Assembly: GCF_019649055.1 (NCBI RefSeq)
Contig: NW_026570341.1
Location: forward strand, 124,001 to 188,000
Reading direction: 5' to 3'
Source: Paramacrobiotus metropolitanus
Taxonomy: Eukaryota > Tardigrada > Eutardigrada > Parachela > Macrobiotidae
DNA length: 64,000 nucleotides
The translations under genes and the position numbers were made by a program. Within the stretch, counting starts at the first letter, position 1. The number at the start of each line of letters is the position of its first letter. The notes beneath the pieces are model-generated. The model did not search any database and was not told where the DNA came from. It was given only the letters and a program-made list of their open reading frames with translations. Positions 10,213 through 21,963 of the stretch are shown one piece after another.

Positions 10213-11838
10213 TGAAATTATTTCCATACAGGCGATAAAAATTACCAGTTATATCCAGTATAACACGCCTGGAACGCTTTGCACAACCTACGTATTTGTG
10301 AAACCATATGCGCAACAGGCAACAGGGACGACGCTCACCAAAACAAAAGCTATACTCAGCTGTTTCTTTTATTTTATTCCTAGATCAAGGAAAGCGCGCA
10401 ACAGAGTAGTGTAGAAGAACAGTGCGTTTTGACGTTGGTCAACTTCTAGCGCTAAATCTGGTTACGTTCGATTACATGCTAGTTACACTTCTGTTTTTAT
10501 CACTGCCAAATTGTAAGCTTGTTCCTCCACAATGAGCGTGCAAACTACCCAGCTTGTTAATCACCGACAACCTCTCAACCAAACAATTTGATTTACTAAC
10601 TTGATCATTTGCGTGAGAAAGTTATACAAAAGTTGGCGGTCTGTAAAGATGGTGTTCTTCAGAGAAGAATATAACCTTAGGAATATAAGAAAAACGACCA
10701 GGTTCAACTGTTTTACTTTCTGGCGTTAAGTGTAAAATGCAATCTACTCTGCATGTGTGGAATAATGCAGTACAGTTCTTAGTGCTTGATACGGTAATTA
10801 TTTTGAATATCGCACACAGCGAAAGTTTTTCTCCTCTCTATACATGACACTTGGAAACGTAAACCGAACATTTACTGAACAAAAAAATAGTATGCAATCA
10901 ACGCGCAAGGGGCGATTACGGAATAAGACCTAACGGTAGTTATTGAGCTAATCTGGCGAGGTATGAGGCCTATCGCTAGCGTTGTGCTGGTTGTGACGCA
11001 TGATGTGCCGCGCTTGTGGCACGGCACGGTGACGCCCTATTACTGGCGTTTGTGCTGAATGTGAGACTAGATGTGCCGCCACGCTGTACTGGTGCTGTGA
11101 CGCGCTGGATTCGGTGGCATACCAAAGGCGCATAACGGCCTTGAGAGTCGCGCAAGTACTTAGTTTGAAGCGTCCAGATAGAACACACAAACGTTTTAGT
11201 CGAAGAAAAATATAAAAAAAATTGACCACATTCCGAAAATCCTTCAGAACGTTTACACTCCACTTCCTTTATCAATGATCATAAAACAGAAAATGCAAAA
11301 TTTGTCAAATCTTGGTCCACCGGCTTTGACTTGATTCCTTCTTAACCGACAGCTGCGGTCTTGGATATCGAGCCAAGTGCTGGAATACAGTAAATGCGGT
11401 GCATAGGTAAAGATAAGACGTATGTGTTACTGCTTGTATGTACTGCATATGCACGGGATATGGTGACGTACTATCGTCATTCCTAACATACCACTGGTGG
11501 GGATCCGAGATCCTCTGAGGCTATTGCGACGGCCAAACTGGGTATCAAGCAGACGCCTTGCTATGCCTATTTCCAGTGCATGTGCTGCAGTTAACGCTAG
11601 CTAATAGCATCGCCTGCAGCACAACCTAGGCTACGCCCACAAACTTGCGATCCAGTTAGAGAACATTTTTCACAAAATGGAAAACGCCTATTATTCGTCA
11701 ATCCAATAACAACTGCCAAATCCCAGCAGAGGCCTCCGCCCTCCGGCAGAGTCTAGTGGGCTAAGAAAAGCTCTGGGAACGAACACTAACTGAGTAAAAT
11801 TAGTATATTCTTTGTCTTCCTCCGAGCCACTTGCCAGC

Positions 11839-12609
11839 ATGACTTCCGAAAACATTTTTAAGGACAGAAATGACTGTATTAAGTCACTAGAAGCATACGG
11901 GGTTTATGACGATCTTGACATACGTGTCATCAGTATTCTTGATTCTGTGTCATCGACACTCAGTCTACCCGATCCTGTAGACGTCCAGTTTAATTTGGGC
12001 GCAGTGCGCTTTGTTGTTAAGTCCAAATCTAATGTTGTTGTCTTTTCTGTCCGTAACGCGAAGGTCGCTGTTTGGACAATCAGAGAGATGTTTGAGGTGT
12101 TCTCCTATATGTGCTCTACGAAGTGTCGCTCACACTTGGCGTTTAAGAAGCCGAATGAGAAGTAGCGCGGGAAGGGCTCCCATCCTAGATCGTCCTACAT
12201 ACATGGATTCAGTGGTGACTTGCGAGCCAAATGGGTTTATTTAGGTAACCGAGACTATCTCCAGGTAGATCGCTACAAGACTCACGATGTGGACGGGATG
12301 CCAACGCACCGATCTCGTTTTAATATGAAGGCGATACGAGATTTGTGCAAAGTGGACGTCACCGGACTCCTTCGACGCTTCGAAGTGTTAACCGCATCAA
12401 AACCAGCGATGCCACATGATTTGGAAGGTCAAATGATTGGCCGAATCCTTGGGGTGCTCAACACCTACACCAAAGACACGCTTCAAGCCGCCGTTCGATC
12501 CCTCCGACGAGACAAAGCAGTCATGACGGACAACAGTGGAGCACTGTTCCGCCTAGTGTCGACTTTTAGTGACTACGATTTCAGCAGTGTCCGATCTATA
12601 GAAGCCTAG
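11839..12609 (+). pseudogene. Coding region inside the 4.86-kb element, broken by one TAG
   Basis: One continuous reading frame of 257 codons runs from ATG at 11839 to TAG at 12607-12609, interrupted only by an in-frame TAG at 12163-12165. The first part (108 codons) contains DIRVISILDSVSSTLSLPDP and FNLGAVRFVVKSKSNVVVFS; the second part contains KAIRDLCKVDVTGLLRRFEV and MIGRILGVLNTYTKDTLQAA. Composition and length look like a genuine protein. I see no DDE, RNase H, helicase or zinc-finger signature and cannot name it. A recent nonsense mutation is the simplest reading; programmed readthrough or a sequencing error are alternatives. Confidence 0.55.
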
Positions 12610-14330
12610 CTCGAAAGTATGCAAATGCTACAGTGATGCGGTGTTTTCGATGTAACTTTACTTCTTACTATTATGACGATTATTATTATTATAATTATTA
12701 TTCTTAATTTTATTATTATTATTAATATTATCACTATTATTATTATCATGTTAGTGCTTTGTTTAGGATCATTTTATGATCATCTATTTTATGATCATTA
12801 AACCGTGTTCAAAAAATAAAATCGGCGCTTAAGCCATGACGTAGACACAGGTCGTGGGCAGAGTACTGAGATTAGTACCAATGATGTTATCGATCATGAA
12901 GCAATTAGTAACGTGTAAACACAATAGTAAGTATGCATTCAGTATTCCATATGGCGTTGACAGTAACGTGTGCGAAATATCAAAACATGTCTCAGACTAC
13001 AAAACAAAAGGATTTTGTGAAAAAAATTCAAAGATTACGCATAGGTGACTAGGTAATTAGTTTATAAGTTAGTTAGTTACTGAGTACAATTTATTTGGCA
13101 ATAGCAACCCAAATAACAATAACTCAAATAACCCAACCCAATACTCGCAAGCGCTGTCAGGCTTCTTCATGATTTATATTACTTAGTTGCTACGTAAAAC
13201 TTTGTTTGAAAGCTACTTTTAAGAATCTTACTTTTAATAAGCATCACATATAAGTACATACTCAGTACTACAACAAAATTCATAACAAAAACACTTCTTC
13301 AATGCTATCCTGCTCGGGAATCGTTGCCACAACACATAACGCATTTCCCCGTTTCACTTGGATAGATAGCAGCTGTCTAAAATACTCTTTCGCCCGCTTC
13401 TGGCCTGTGGCGGAAGCTATGCCTTAGAAAGCTACCTATTTACATACTGACTTGGCGTAAGTAATAACTTGGCTTTCTTAATTGCTGGTGATGACGTCAT
13501 AGCGAATGATGTCATACCGCTTTGCAAAAACAAACCAGCAAAGTAGTGTACACGCAATCTCTGCAAAGACTTTGTCCGTGCCTTAATTTGGTAGGATGTA
13601 AAGCATGTAATACAGTACGGTTCGGACGTATTGGGATGCAGTGTGCTCCACCTTGTAGACTTCCCGTTGAAACGCAACCATTTCACTTAATCATACAGGT
13701 TTTCTGTTTTACAAGATCCGCATATTTTGAGTAAATTGGTGAAGCTGCAAGATACACCTAGTCATAATTGAGTTCGTTTGCAAAAACCGTTGCTTCTCTG
13801 TACAAACTCAGGGTTTGGAAATTTATTCCACTGGACGTGTTCCTGTTACTGGATGTGTTCCCGTATGGTGAAGAATGTGGATCTTACTATGACCGCCATT
13901 TAAGGGCTGTTATCGCAATTGGAAACTGTGCTCTGTATTTAGACCCCTTCACGGCGCTGACTTTCGGCTACTCTTCCTAGCATAAATTATTGAATACATT
14001 GTTTGCCCCAAAGGCCAAACAATGAAATTATGAAGGAGCTACATACTTTTGTTAGCACCGTTTTGTTCATTGGAACACCAGAGTCGAGACAGTGCACAAA
14101 CGCTGTATGCTATCTCTAGAACCAGGTGCCAGGTAACTAGTGCCCGAGCGTCAGCAAGGCACTTTACTGAATTTTGGCAAAAGAATTAAGCGGGTTTGGT
14201 GGCCTGCATCATCCAGTGACACCCGCTCGCGGGCAGACAAAGGAAATGACGTTCAATAAACACAAGGAAGACCACCGCCGGTGACCTATTTCCAAACTCG
14301 GGCCATCTTATCGCTGCAGCAAAAAACCTG
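12610..14330. other. Non-coding interior of the 4.86-kb element
   Basis: AT-rich sequence with an ATT/ATTATT microsatellite at about 12660-12755. Short frames at 13430-13980 show no family resemblance. Confidence 0.5.
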
Positions 14331-14331
14331 A

Positions 14332-14332
14332 C

Positions 14333-14394
<62 letters not shown>
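14332..14394. repeat. (GCA)n microsatellite, about 21 units
   Basis: Uninterrupted trinucleotide array. It creates a long alanine or glutamine run in different frames, but no surrounding coding context supports translation. Confidence 0.9.
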
Positions 14395-14395
<1 letters not shown>

Positions 14396-14769
14396 CAGCA
14401 GCTGCAGCCATTCACATCTTTTTTGTACATTTGTTTTTGTTTATTATATTTATTGCCCGAAAACGTTTCCCTAATAAAACTGTACGCACACAATTTAACA
14501 TCCTTTATTGTATTTACAGCATCAATCGCTTCGATTTAAATTTAAATCTCTTCGATCGTATAGATTCAAAATAAATTACCGACATGTAGGAAAGGAAAAA
14601 ATATTGTCTTCACTCAGTAACAAGCGCTGATGTGCTCGATCTCACTGCTGACGCTTTTGTTCATCAGCGCTAAGTGGTCATTTGTGAAGCCTGCGGTCAG
14701 GTGGCCATTGTCAGAGCAGCGGTGCTGCCCTTGCAAAACGGTCTGGATTTGCTGCGGGAAACGATGCAG

Positions 14770-15213
14770 CTATTGATTATGGTGTGTAAGTGACGGCGGT
14801 TGACGGGGTAGAATGCGGTATGGATGCCAGGGATGAGGACTTAGCGGTTTTGCCGAAGTTATAGATCCGGCGATTGTTGAACATGATAAGGATTTGACTT
14901 GTGCCGGTGTAGTAGGCGATGTTGTCGGTGTGGACGCTGTCGCTTTGAATAAGCTGGTGGCGGTCACGGAGGGTGTGATGCTGGTCGGGGTGGACGTTGA
15001 AGCCATGGATGAAGAGGCATTCGAGGCTGCGGTGACGTCGCGATCATTGCTGCAGTATATGAAGCGGTCGTGAAGGTGGACGAAGGCGATGCTATCGCAC
15101 ATCGACGATGGCCAGTCCAAAACCAATTGTTTTCTGTTTGACAACGTGTTTGCCTGCGACAGATAATGTTGTCTTTTCCGAGTCGAAAGCATTGTTGTTT
15201 GAACGCGACCCAT
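14770..15213 (-). CDS. Unidentified Ser/Thr-rich open frame
   Basis: A minus-strand frame of 147 codons lies next to the right terminal repeat of the 4.86-kb element. Its C-terminal half is rich in Ser, Thr and Pro (ATSLFKATASTPTTSPTTPA). It could be a relic exon of the element. There is no recognisable domain, no homologous copy in the window and no clear splice context, so confidence is low. Confidence 0.2.
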   Translation of the reverse strand: MGRVQTTMLSTRKRQHYLSQANTLSNRKQLVLDWPSSMCDSIAFVHLHDRFIYCSNDRDVTAASNASSSMASTSTPTSITPSVTATSLFKATASTPTTSPTTPAQVKSLSCSTIAGSITSAKPLSPHPWHPYRILPRQPPSLTHHNQ

Positions 15214-15795
15214 TGTGTCCGCTTATTTAATTTTTAAGGAAGTGGCGTGTGAACGTTCTGAAGGATTTGGTGTTCTTGATCAATCGTTTCCATCGACTGA
15301 GATGTTTGATGCTTGTCTTTTTTAAATAGAAAGTGAGTAGCGTTACGCCGAAGCCTGTGCGGCAGCTCACTTTTTGGCAGAAACGTGCTGATGGATGCCT
15401 TACATTGTACGAGTACCGCTGAAAGTCCATCTCAGATTTTTATCTGCACGCTTCAAACTACTTGCGCGACTCACAACGCCGTAATGCGCTTTTCACGTGT
15501 CACCAAAAATGCAGTTCCGGTGCATTACAGCACCAGTGCGGCACATCCAGGCTCGCTTTCAGCACAACGCCAGCGATAAGCCGTCGCCGTACTGCGCCTT
15601 TGGCGCAGTACACTGTACATTACACCAGCATTGGTCACCGAGCCGGTGGCGCGTAAAACACTGCCTCACACGGCACGCCACTAAAAGGGTGTCACCTTAC
15701 CGTTCCGCTTGCGCGGCACATGCTGCGTCACATACAGCACAACGCCAGCGATAGGCCGTATCCTTCGCCAGATAATCCCAATGACTTCCCCTAAC

Positions 15796-16270
15796 TATCC
15801 AAATCAGTGCGTAACTATCAAAGCGTAATCATCCAAATCAAACCTGGGTAATGAAAAACGACAAAATGGGAATGTTGGGAAACTTGGATTCTACGGAGTA
15901 ATCAGACAAAGAGGCATCACATAGCAGCTGTCCGCCAATTGAGTAGGTGGCCTCACCACCGCTTATGACGCAATTCATGAGCTACAGCAGGAGTAAGCCT
16001 TAATTGCTTTCGAACAGGCGGAACCCTTCCTAGAATCCTTTGCCTGCCTGCATTTCGTAATCTGTGAACTGTTGAGACGTTCACACACGTTCATGCACAT
16101 CGCCGAAGTAATAATTTCTTCATTACAACCAGACGACCACATTCTTGCGCTCTCACTACTGTAGTATCTCAACAACAGAATCGTCCTTACCGAAGAGGGC
16201 TCTTAAGCCAACGATGCCGGCCACGTTCTTTCCCGGTAGTAGATAGAAACTTCATTTCCGGAGTAGTTAG
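15796..16270. other. No gene recognised
   Basis: No exon or repeat family that I can support between the end of the 4.86-kb element and the F-box pseudogene. Confidence 0.4.
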
Positions 16271-16271
16271 A

Positions 16272-16747
16272 TCACGCACAAGCTTGCTCGATTATCTCGC
16301 ACCAGTTAGCGACAGTCACAGGCCGATCATGACTGATATGGAGGAATGGCACGTGGATGGTGATTGGGACACAGCCGTCCGCACATGACTGCTGAATTTT
16401 CCATTTAAAATTCTCCAAAATCAGCGCACCCACCCACTTAGACAGCGAACAAAACCTAATGTGCAGCTGAAGTCTTTTAATGTGACATTTACTGCGCCTG
16501 GGATAGGTCGGCAAATGAACGGAAGTTGGACGTACAGGAAATTTCCAACGACAGCCGATTTGAAGTTGCCGTTCCAGCCGGCGCATACTTCCCACGAACA
16601 ACATTGGTCGACGATGTGCAGATGCCGAAACGTTTCCCGTAGGATCTTTTCCGACAGCCCACCGATGGGATAAAAAGCTTTACGGCCCATCCATTTCCAA
16701 TCGAACATCGGCAGAAAGGAAGGTGCGATTTTATTGCCCAAGGCCAT
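16272..16747 (-). pseudogene. F-box-like pseudogene (subfamily of the 7.1-kb copy)
   Basis: From an ATG at 16747 the minus strand encodes GGLSEKILRETFRHLHIVDQ followed by SWEVCAGWNGNF, an F-box-like pair of helices. That frame ends at 16421. The conserved tail (GALILENFK ... VPITIHVPF ... VTVANWCEIIEQAC) is in another frame and stops at 16272. The central region found in the 7.1-kb copy (roughly 100 codons) is missing. Frameshift plus internal deletion mark it as non-functional. Confidence 0.65.
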
Positions 16748-16769
16748 CTTCTTTTTCTCTACAGACGTT

Positions 16770-17335
16770 CCTGCCGGCTACACACGTACAGTCTTGGACA
16801 TTCTGTATTAAAAAAAACCTGACTTCGTCTTGCAATGTATTCAGCGAGAAGCTCCTTTGCATCCTCCCTTTACCCATGTGTGGGCTCTTGGAAGTGTGAA
16901 GATGGTATTTGAAGCTTCTTACTATCGCCGAAAATCAGAATGTTGTGCTCGCGACGTGTGTGTGATGCTGGAAACGAGAATTCCCAGAGAATGGAAGCCA
17001 TTTTCGGCAAGCATTGTTTGAGCACTGGATGCGCCACGGAGCAAATAGTGCTACTCCTTATTGCATGGTTCTGTCAGGCCGGAAGCGCAACATTCTCTAA
17101 AATACTAAATAAACAATAAGGTTGACCGGGTACGTGTTTTGCTTTAGCGGTCCGAATCGTTTCCGTCAACAAGACTGATAAGCTCTAGTAATAACGTTCG
17201 GCCAACCGGGAATTGCCAAGCGCAATCCCCCACCCGCAAATTTCAAATTCAGGTCTTCTGAATGTACGTACATGATACATACGGCGCATCAATCACATCC
17301 ATAAGCTATCTTTTAGCAAATCACTGTAGCCACCC
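16770..17335. other. No gene recognised
   Basis: No exon with family resemblance; short frames only. Confidence 0.4.
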
Positions 17336-17343
17336 CTTTTTAC

Positions 17344-17634
17344 CAGTGATGGGTTACTGAGTTTTTTGGACCTCTTACTTACTCTTACTGCTGCGATACT
17401 TTTCACTTACTTTACTGTTACTTTTTCGCTGCCGCAACCGCTACTTTTACTTACTGTTTACTAATTCGCTATAAAGATTACTTACTCAGTAAGTTAAGTA
17501 CCAACTGCTAAAATTTATGTTAGAAAGAAAATTTCGCGCGAAGCGCGAAGGTGACGAGCAATTTGCTTAATATTAGGCTACTGTTTACTGAGTAAGTTTC
17601 CCTTACTTACTGTCTACTCAGTAACCCATCACTG
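17344..17634. mobile_element. 291-bp hAT-type MITE with perfect 8-bp target duplication
   Basis: Termini are CAGTGATGGGTTACTGAG and its inverted copy CTCAGTAACCCATCACTG. CTTTTTAC lies directly on each side (17336-17343 and 17635-17642). An 8-bp duplication and a CAGTG start are typical of hAT transposons. The interior is a low-complexity TTACT/ACTTAC sequence with no coding potential. The intact duplication suggests a fairly recent insertion. Confidence 0.85.
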
Positions 17635-17750
17635 CTTTTTACCCCTGTATTTTATAGCCCCCCTTTTTTCGTACTGATTAAATAGAAGCACCCTGTTGTT
17701 CATTTGTATATACACCCACTTGACTTTAAGTTTTTTATTTTCTTATCAAG

Positions 17751-17992
17751 GTAAAGATCTATATTACAACGGAAAACCCCGTACGATCTGGTCAGAACAA
17801 ACCAAAAAATTAATCGAAAAACTGCTAACGCCATTCGATTCAGCATGTCTGGAAACTGTGTCACATGCATTTTGCTTTGGTAATATCTGCTCCGGCTCCC
17901 GTGCACAGACGCCGGTGCCGGTAGAGAAGAAAGCTCAAGGTGACCTTGAAAAAAATTTCAAAGTCCTGTTGCATGGAGCAAAAAATCAGTAA
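17751..17992 (+). CDS. Possible orphan terminal exon
   Basis: A strong acceptor (a T-rich tract ending TTATCAAG at 17750) precedes a frame of about 80 codons ending in TAA at 17992. It encodes a polar peptide (KDLYYNGKPRTIWSEQTKKL, then FDSACLETVSHAFCFGNICS). Its composition is protein-like and it contains four cysteines. I find no upstream exon on this strand and no recognised family. It may be a relic exon displaced by the neighbouring insertions. Confidence 0.3.
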
Positions 17993-18473
17993 ATTTAAAC
18001 CGGTACCCCTTTTAGATCAACAAATCACTTTGGACTTTTAATCCTACAAAACTAGAAAAGCCAATTAGCAGTAGCACAAACGATACTGCAACTGTCTGCA
18101 AGTGGATGGCTTAGTTTACAGTTTAAATCGTTTAAATGGATGGCTTCGTTTACATTTGAAGGCAGCTGTAAAAGAAACTGACCATAGTAATCGTTCAAAC
18201 GGGCAAACCTTTCATTGCAGTCCGAGCAAAACTAAAGACAGTGATTGCACTGATTGATAAATGATAATCAGCATCTTCAGTCCGTAAATTATTTCGTATA
18301 ATACGGAATAGTACGGTGTCTACTGTACATTCTAGATCTTTATTACCACAAAAAATAAAAAGGGATTCACGAACCCAGCTTTCCCGTATAGAATCAGCAG
18401 AAGCCATTTCCATAATCTGAATGCTCATATTCCAAAACCCGGCCAGACGGTTTTAGTTTCACAGAGCCAAGCT

Positions 18474-18845
18474 GTGACCGAACTGCCACTACTATCCAGA
18501 GCACACAGCCCGCTAGGTGAACGAGTGACCGAATAACCACTACTATCCAGAGCACACAGCCCAGCTAGGTAAACGAATGACCGAACAACCACTACTATCC
18601 AGAGCACGCAGCCCGCTAGGTAAATGAGTGACCGAACTACCACTACTATCCAGAGCACGCAGCCCGCTAGGTAAACGAGTGACCGTACTACCACTACTAT
18701 CCAGAGCACGCAGCCCGCTAGGTAAACGAGTGACCGAACTACCACTACTATCCAGAGCACCCAGCCCGCTAGGTAAACGAGTACCGAACTACCGCTGCTG
18801 TCCAGAGCACACAGCCCAGCTAGGTAAACGAGTGACCGTTTAGCT
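18474..18845. repeat. 59-bp minisatellite, about six copies
   Basis: The unit contains CCACTACTATCCAGAGCAC, CAGCCCGCTAGGT and AAACGAGTGACCG, repeated with few substitutions from 18474 to about 18845, with a short partial unit (TAGGTAAACGAGTA) to 18860. Because the unit is not a multiple of three, the frames it opens on both strands are artefacts. Confidence 0.9.
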
Positions 18846-18860
18846 AGGTAAACGAGTAGA

Positions 18861-20003
18861 CGTTTAGTGGAAATTTAGTACCTGGTAGACTCGATCAAAG
18901 TCGGGAGGGAGAAGTTAACAAAAATTCCCTTCTGAGTGAAAGTGAATGCGTCTGAGTGCACAAAAGCCATAAATTCACTTTTTATTCTATCTGCGTTTTA
19001 GCGTATTTTCGGATTATTTTGTTTCGTTGAAGGAATAAGATGTTAACTAAATAGCTGATCGAAATCATTTGAATAAACCGGCCGTAGACTGGAGACCACA
19101 AGAAAAGCGGAGGCGAAGCCGAGGCTGTTTCTTGTGTTTCATATTATGATGTATAATTTATATCCGATGGCAAGAATTTTTCGCATTTTTCGGATGACAA
19201 AATTTGATGCCTGAAGTCTGTGCTTCGTATCTCTCGAAACCCTCTTCGAACTTTCAAAAGTTTCATATTCGTTAGGCTAGTCACCAGTAGATTCTACTAC
19301 GGGATAGAGCAATCGCTTCGATTGGGATTAGCGGAGAACAATCGTTTTGGTTCACGGGTGGTGAATGTGACGACTTTACTGCAGCATTAAAGGAAAAATG
19401 CAACAAATACAGAGTAGGTCGTGCTGATATTACCACTTTCAATTTTTTTTAAGGTTTTTGAATACCAAGAAGTGTTCTCTGTAGATGATCGATCATGGTA
19501 GTAACTGTATCTAACGTATTGACTTAGTTGCTGTAGTGTAGAAAGTGCTGTATGTAATGTATTGGCTTCAAAGTACGCAAAAGCTATCTTACATAATGGG
19601 TGGCTATAACGAAGCGAAGTGTCTAGGAACTGTAATTAAGTATTTTAATTAATTAAAAAAGGGAGCCTCTAACTGACGGGGTGCGGAAAAGGGGTGACTG
19701 TAAAAACCGGGGTGTTTGGGGGGGGGGCTATGGTGTCACCCTACCTTTTATTACGTCAAGCTTTGCATTCTCTAGCATGATTCTCTGTCTCAGCTTAAAA
19801 TAAGGCAACACGTAATAAAGTCAATACGCCAGTTGAAAATGTGAGCAAACATTATAATATATATTAGTAAAAGAAATGCAGCGAATCAAATGGATTTCAG
19901 CATAGATGCGTTACAATGGAAAATGGGCGTATCCCCGAAACGTGCACACAGTGCCACCAACAGCTAAAACATTCCGGAAACCAAATGGTGAGGCATGCGT
20001 GGC
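18861..20003. other. Intergenic, no gene recognised
   Basis: AT-rich sequence with a short hairpin near 19101-19137 (CACAAGAAA against TTTCTTGTG). A G run lies near 19716-19726. No exon can be supported. Confidence 0.4.
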
Positions 20004-21963
20004 TCACCAGCCAGACGGCTGTGAAGTCACTGCTCGTAGGTTGGCGAGGAAGTGGCGGGCGATGCGCGACAGCTTCTCCCACTGCAGCCCTTGCAGGCCG
20101 TCCACGCACCACTGCTTCCCGTGGTAGTGTGCCGCGGGACGCGGATCGGCCGCTTGCAGCGCGCACAACATCTGCAAAACAGTCATAGCGCAGCACTTTT
20201 GGGTGACATGAAACGACAGATGCCGATGCAATCCGTAAAAACAATCGCACCTTGCAGACCACTTTTGCCAGTTCTTGATCTGCACCCGTACCGCACAGTC
20301 TGCAGCCCTTCACTCGGTCCACGAGTTCCTGCAGCTTCTGTGCATCCGGTGCCGGCAGCGTCGCATCCATGACGTCCCACAACGCCCCACTGAAGTCCGG
20401 CCCAATGGGCAGTCGCGTTCTAGGGAGTTTGATCGTCACACTGATTAGTTCCACCCGTTGGCGAAAGAAATACGAGCAGACCAAGTGAACGTCGCAGTTA
20501 GTCAGGAGGAGCGTTGCACACGGCACACTACCGCAGACGGCGATGAATTCCTGCAGCGGCCGGCAGTCCCACTGTCCCATCGGCTTGGCCGTCGCCAGAT
20601 GCGGCCGGTGCAGGGCACATTCGGGCGTGCGCGCACTGACGCCCGCGGTGTCCAGCGAAAGGTCAAAATTGAAGCGGTTTAAATGCAGATGGCGCAGTCG
20701 GATGCCGGGTCGCTGCAGTGCCATATAGCGCGTTATATCGCACAGCGTCAGTAGATCGTCGATGGCGGCGTTCATCGTCGGCATGTCCATCACGCCGAAA
20801 TGCGTCATCATAACATGCTGCGTCCCCGGCTGCAGGCGTTTGTAGACCGCGGCCATGGGTAAAAAACGACTGAAGCGCCACTCGGAGCCCGTGTAGAAGT
20901 AGGCGCCCAGCGTGATGCGGCCGCTCAGCACGGGCTCCTCGATTATCGTGTTCCACGCTGCGCACACCGCGCGCAGCTGCATCTGTGCCACGGTGTCCAG
21001 CTGCGCAAACACCTGCAGCCACAGTTCCATCGAAAGCGCCATCGGATCAGGCGTTACCGGGACCTCATCCGTCAACGGACACTTGCTGATCCACTTCACA
21101 TAGGAGTTGACGAGGGAAGCCTGATCACAACACTACCCACGTAACCTAACTATTCAATATCCCAGACCGACCCTGGTCCTTACCAAGACACGCCGGTTTT
21201 GGAAATCATCCTGATTGGGATCGCCCGGCTGACAAATGTACACCAAACCGCCCTCCACGATCTCCTGCACAGCGACCGTGCAGCGATGGATATCGAGTGC
21301 GTGGCGCTTCAGCCCCTTCACGAGCGCCGCTACTTGTCCATTGGACATGCAGCGACATTTCTCGTCCAGCTGTAGAGTCTGCTTGACGAAAGTTCCTGAA
21401 CCGATGTGATCGTGCAGTGCCCCATCTTCATCCGGCGAAGAACTGCCTTTCCCAACTACTGCCTGACGGCTACGATGCGCCAGCCGACGACGATTGAGCT
21501 CCGTCTGCACTGTCCAACGGATCCGTTCGCTGGGGACGAAATCTTTGCACGCTTCTCCGCTGTACGCGCATCGCCACTCCGCCACGGCGCCTCGGCACTC
21601 CCCGCGCGCCATCCCGCGCCCGAAACTGACCGCTCGACCAGGGACCCACATCCACGGACCGACCGGGCTTTCCGCCACCAGGACTTCCACGGGAACGCTG
21701 GAAAACTCGGTGGAATTGGTACGGGACAGTTCCGCTTCGCTTGTCCCGCTCAGCACGTACAGACGGTCGAACGGGACGAATTCACGGCGTCGGGTGGGAC
21801 AGAGCAGGTCGACGAAGAGTCCATCTTCGGCCACGTCCACGACGCGTCCGTATCGCATCATCCCGTCGTCGAAGAGAACGTCCACGGCGTTCTCGCGGTG
21901 CATTCCGCTCGGCATGCTTAAACGTGTGTCGGGACTCGAAACGGGAAATACACTTGCGCTCAT
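20004..21963 (-). CDS. Large F-box protein with extra N-terminal domain, three exons, about 605 aa
   Basis: Probable SCF-type adaptor with an additional protein- or chromatin-binding module. Exon 1 is 21963-21184, exon 2 21120-20251, exon 3 20171-20004. Introns of 63 bp (GTAAGG...ATCAG) and 79 bp (GTGCGA...TTGCAG) are both phase 0, and all three frames join without a stop. Residues about 25-72 (NAVDVLFDDGMMRYGRVVDV, then GLFVDLLCP and REFVPFDRLYVL) have the look of a small Tudor/Agenet-like beta-barrel; this is inference. A second conserved stretch is FVPSERIRWTVQTELNRRRL. The F-box begins near residue 287 (MALSMELWLQVFAQL, then QLRAVCAAWN). The C-terminal exon resembles exon 2 of the 5.1-kb gene. 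An in-frame TAG at 22020-22018 limits the start; ATG at 21963 is first, ATG at 21915 is conserved in the 9.4-kb pseudogene. Confidence 0.85.

Larger units (their letters stand above)
10929..15795. mobile_element. 4.86-kb element with long terminal inverted repeats
   Basis: The segment 10935-11275 is matched in inverted orientation by 15789-15235. Shared blocks are ATCTGGCGA, GGCCTATCGCTAGCGTTGTG (right arm GGCCTATCGCTGGCGTTGTG), GAGTCGCGCAAGTA and AATCCTTCAGAACGTT. The right arm is longer because part of it (the GCGATAAGCCGT...CAGCACAACGCC block) is duplicated. CCTAAC lies at both outer edges (10929-10934 and 15790-15795) and reads as a 6-bp target duplication. Inside are one interrupted coding region (11839-12609), AT-rich sequence, an ATT-rich microsatellite near 12670-12750 and a CAG array. 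No transposase is recognised, so the superfamily is open. Confidence 0.7.

Noticed and set aside
14308-14493. Frame with about 21 alanines
   Set aside because: Product of the (GCA)n microsatellite.
18425-18843. Val/Leu-rich repeating frame
   Set aside because: Translation of the 59-bp minisatellite.
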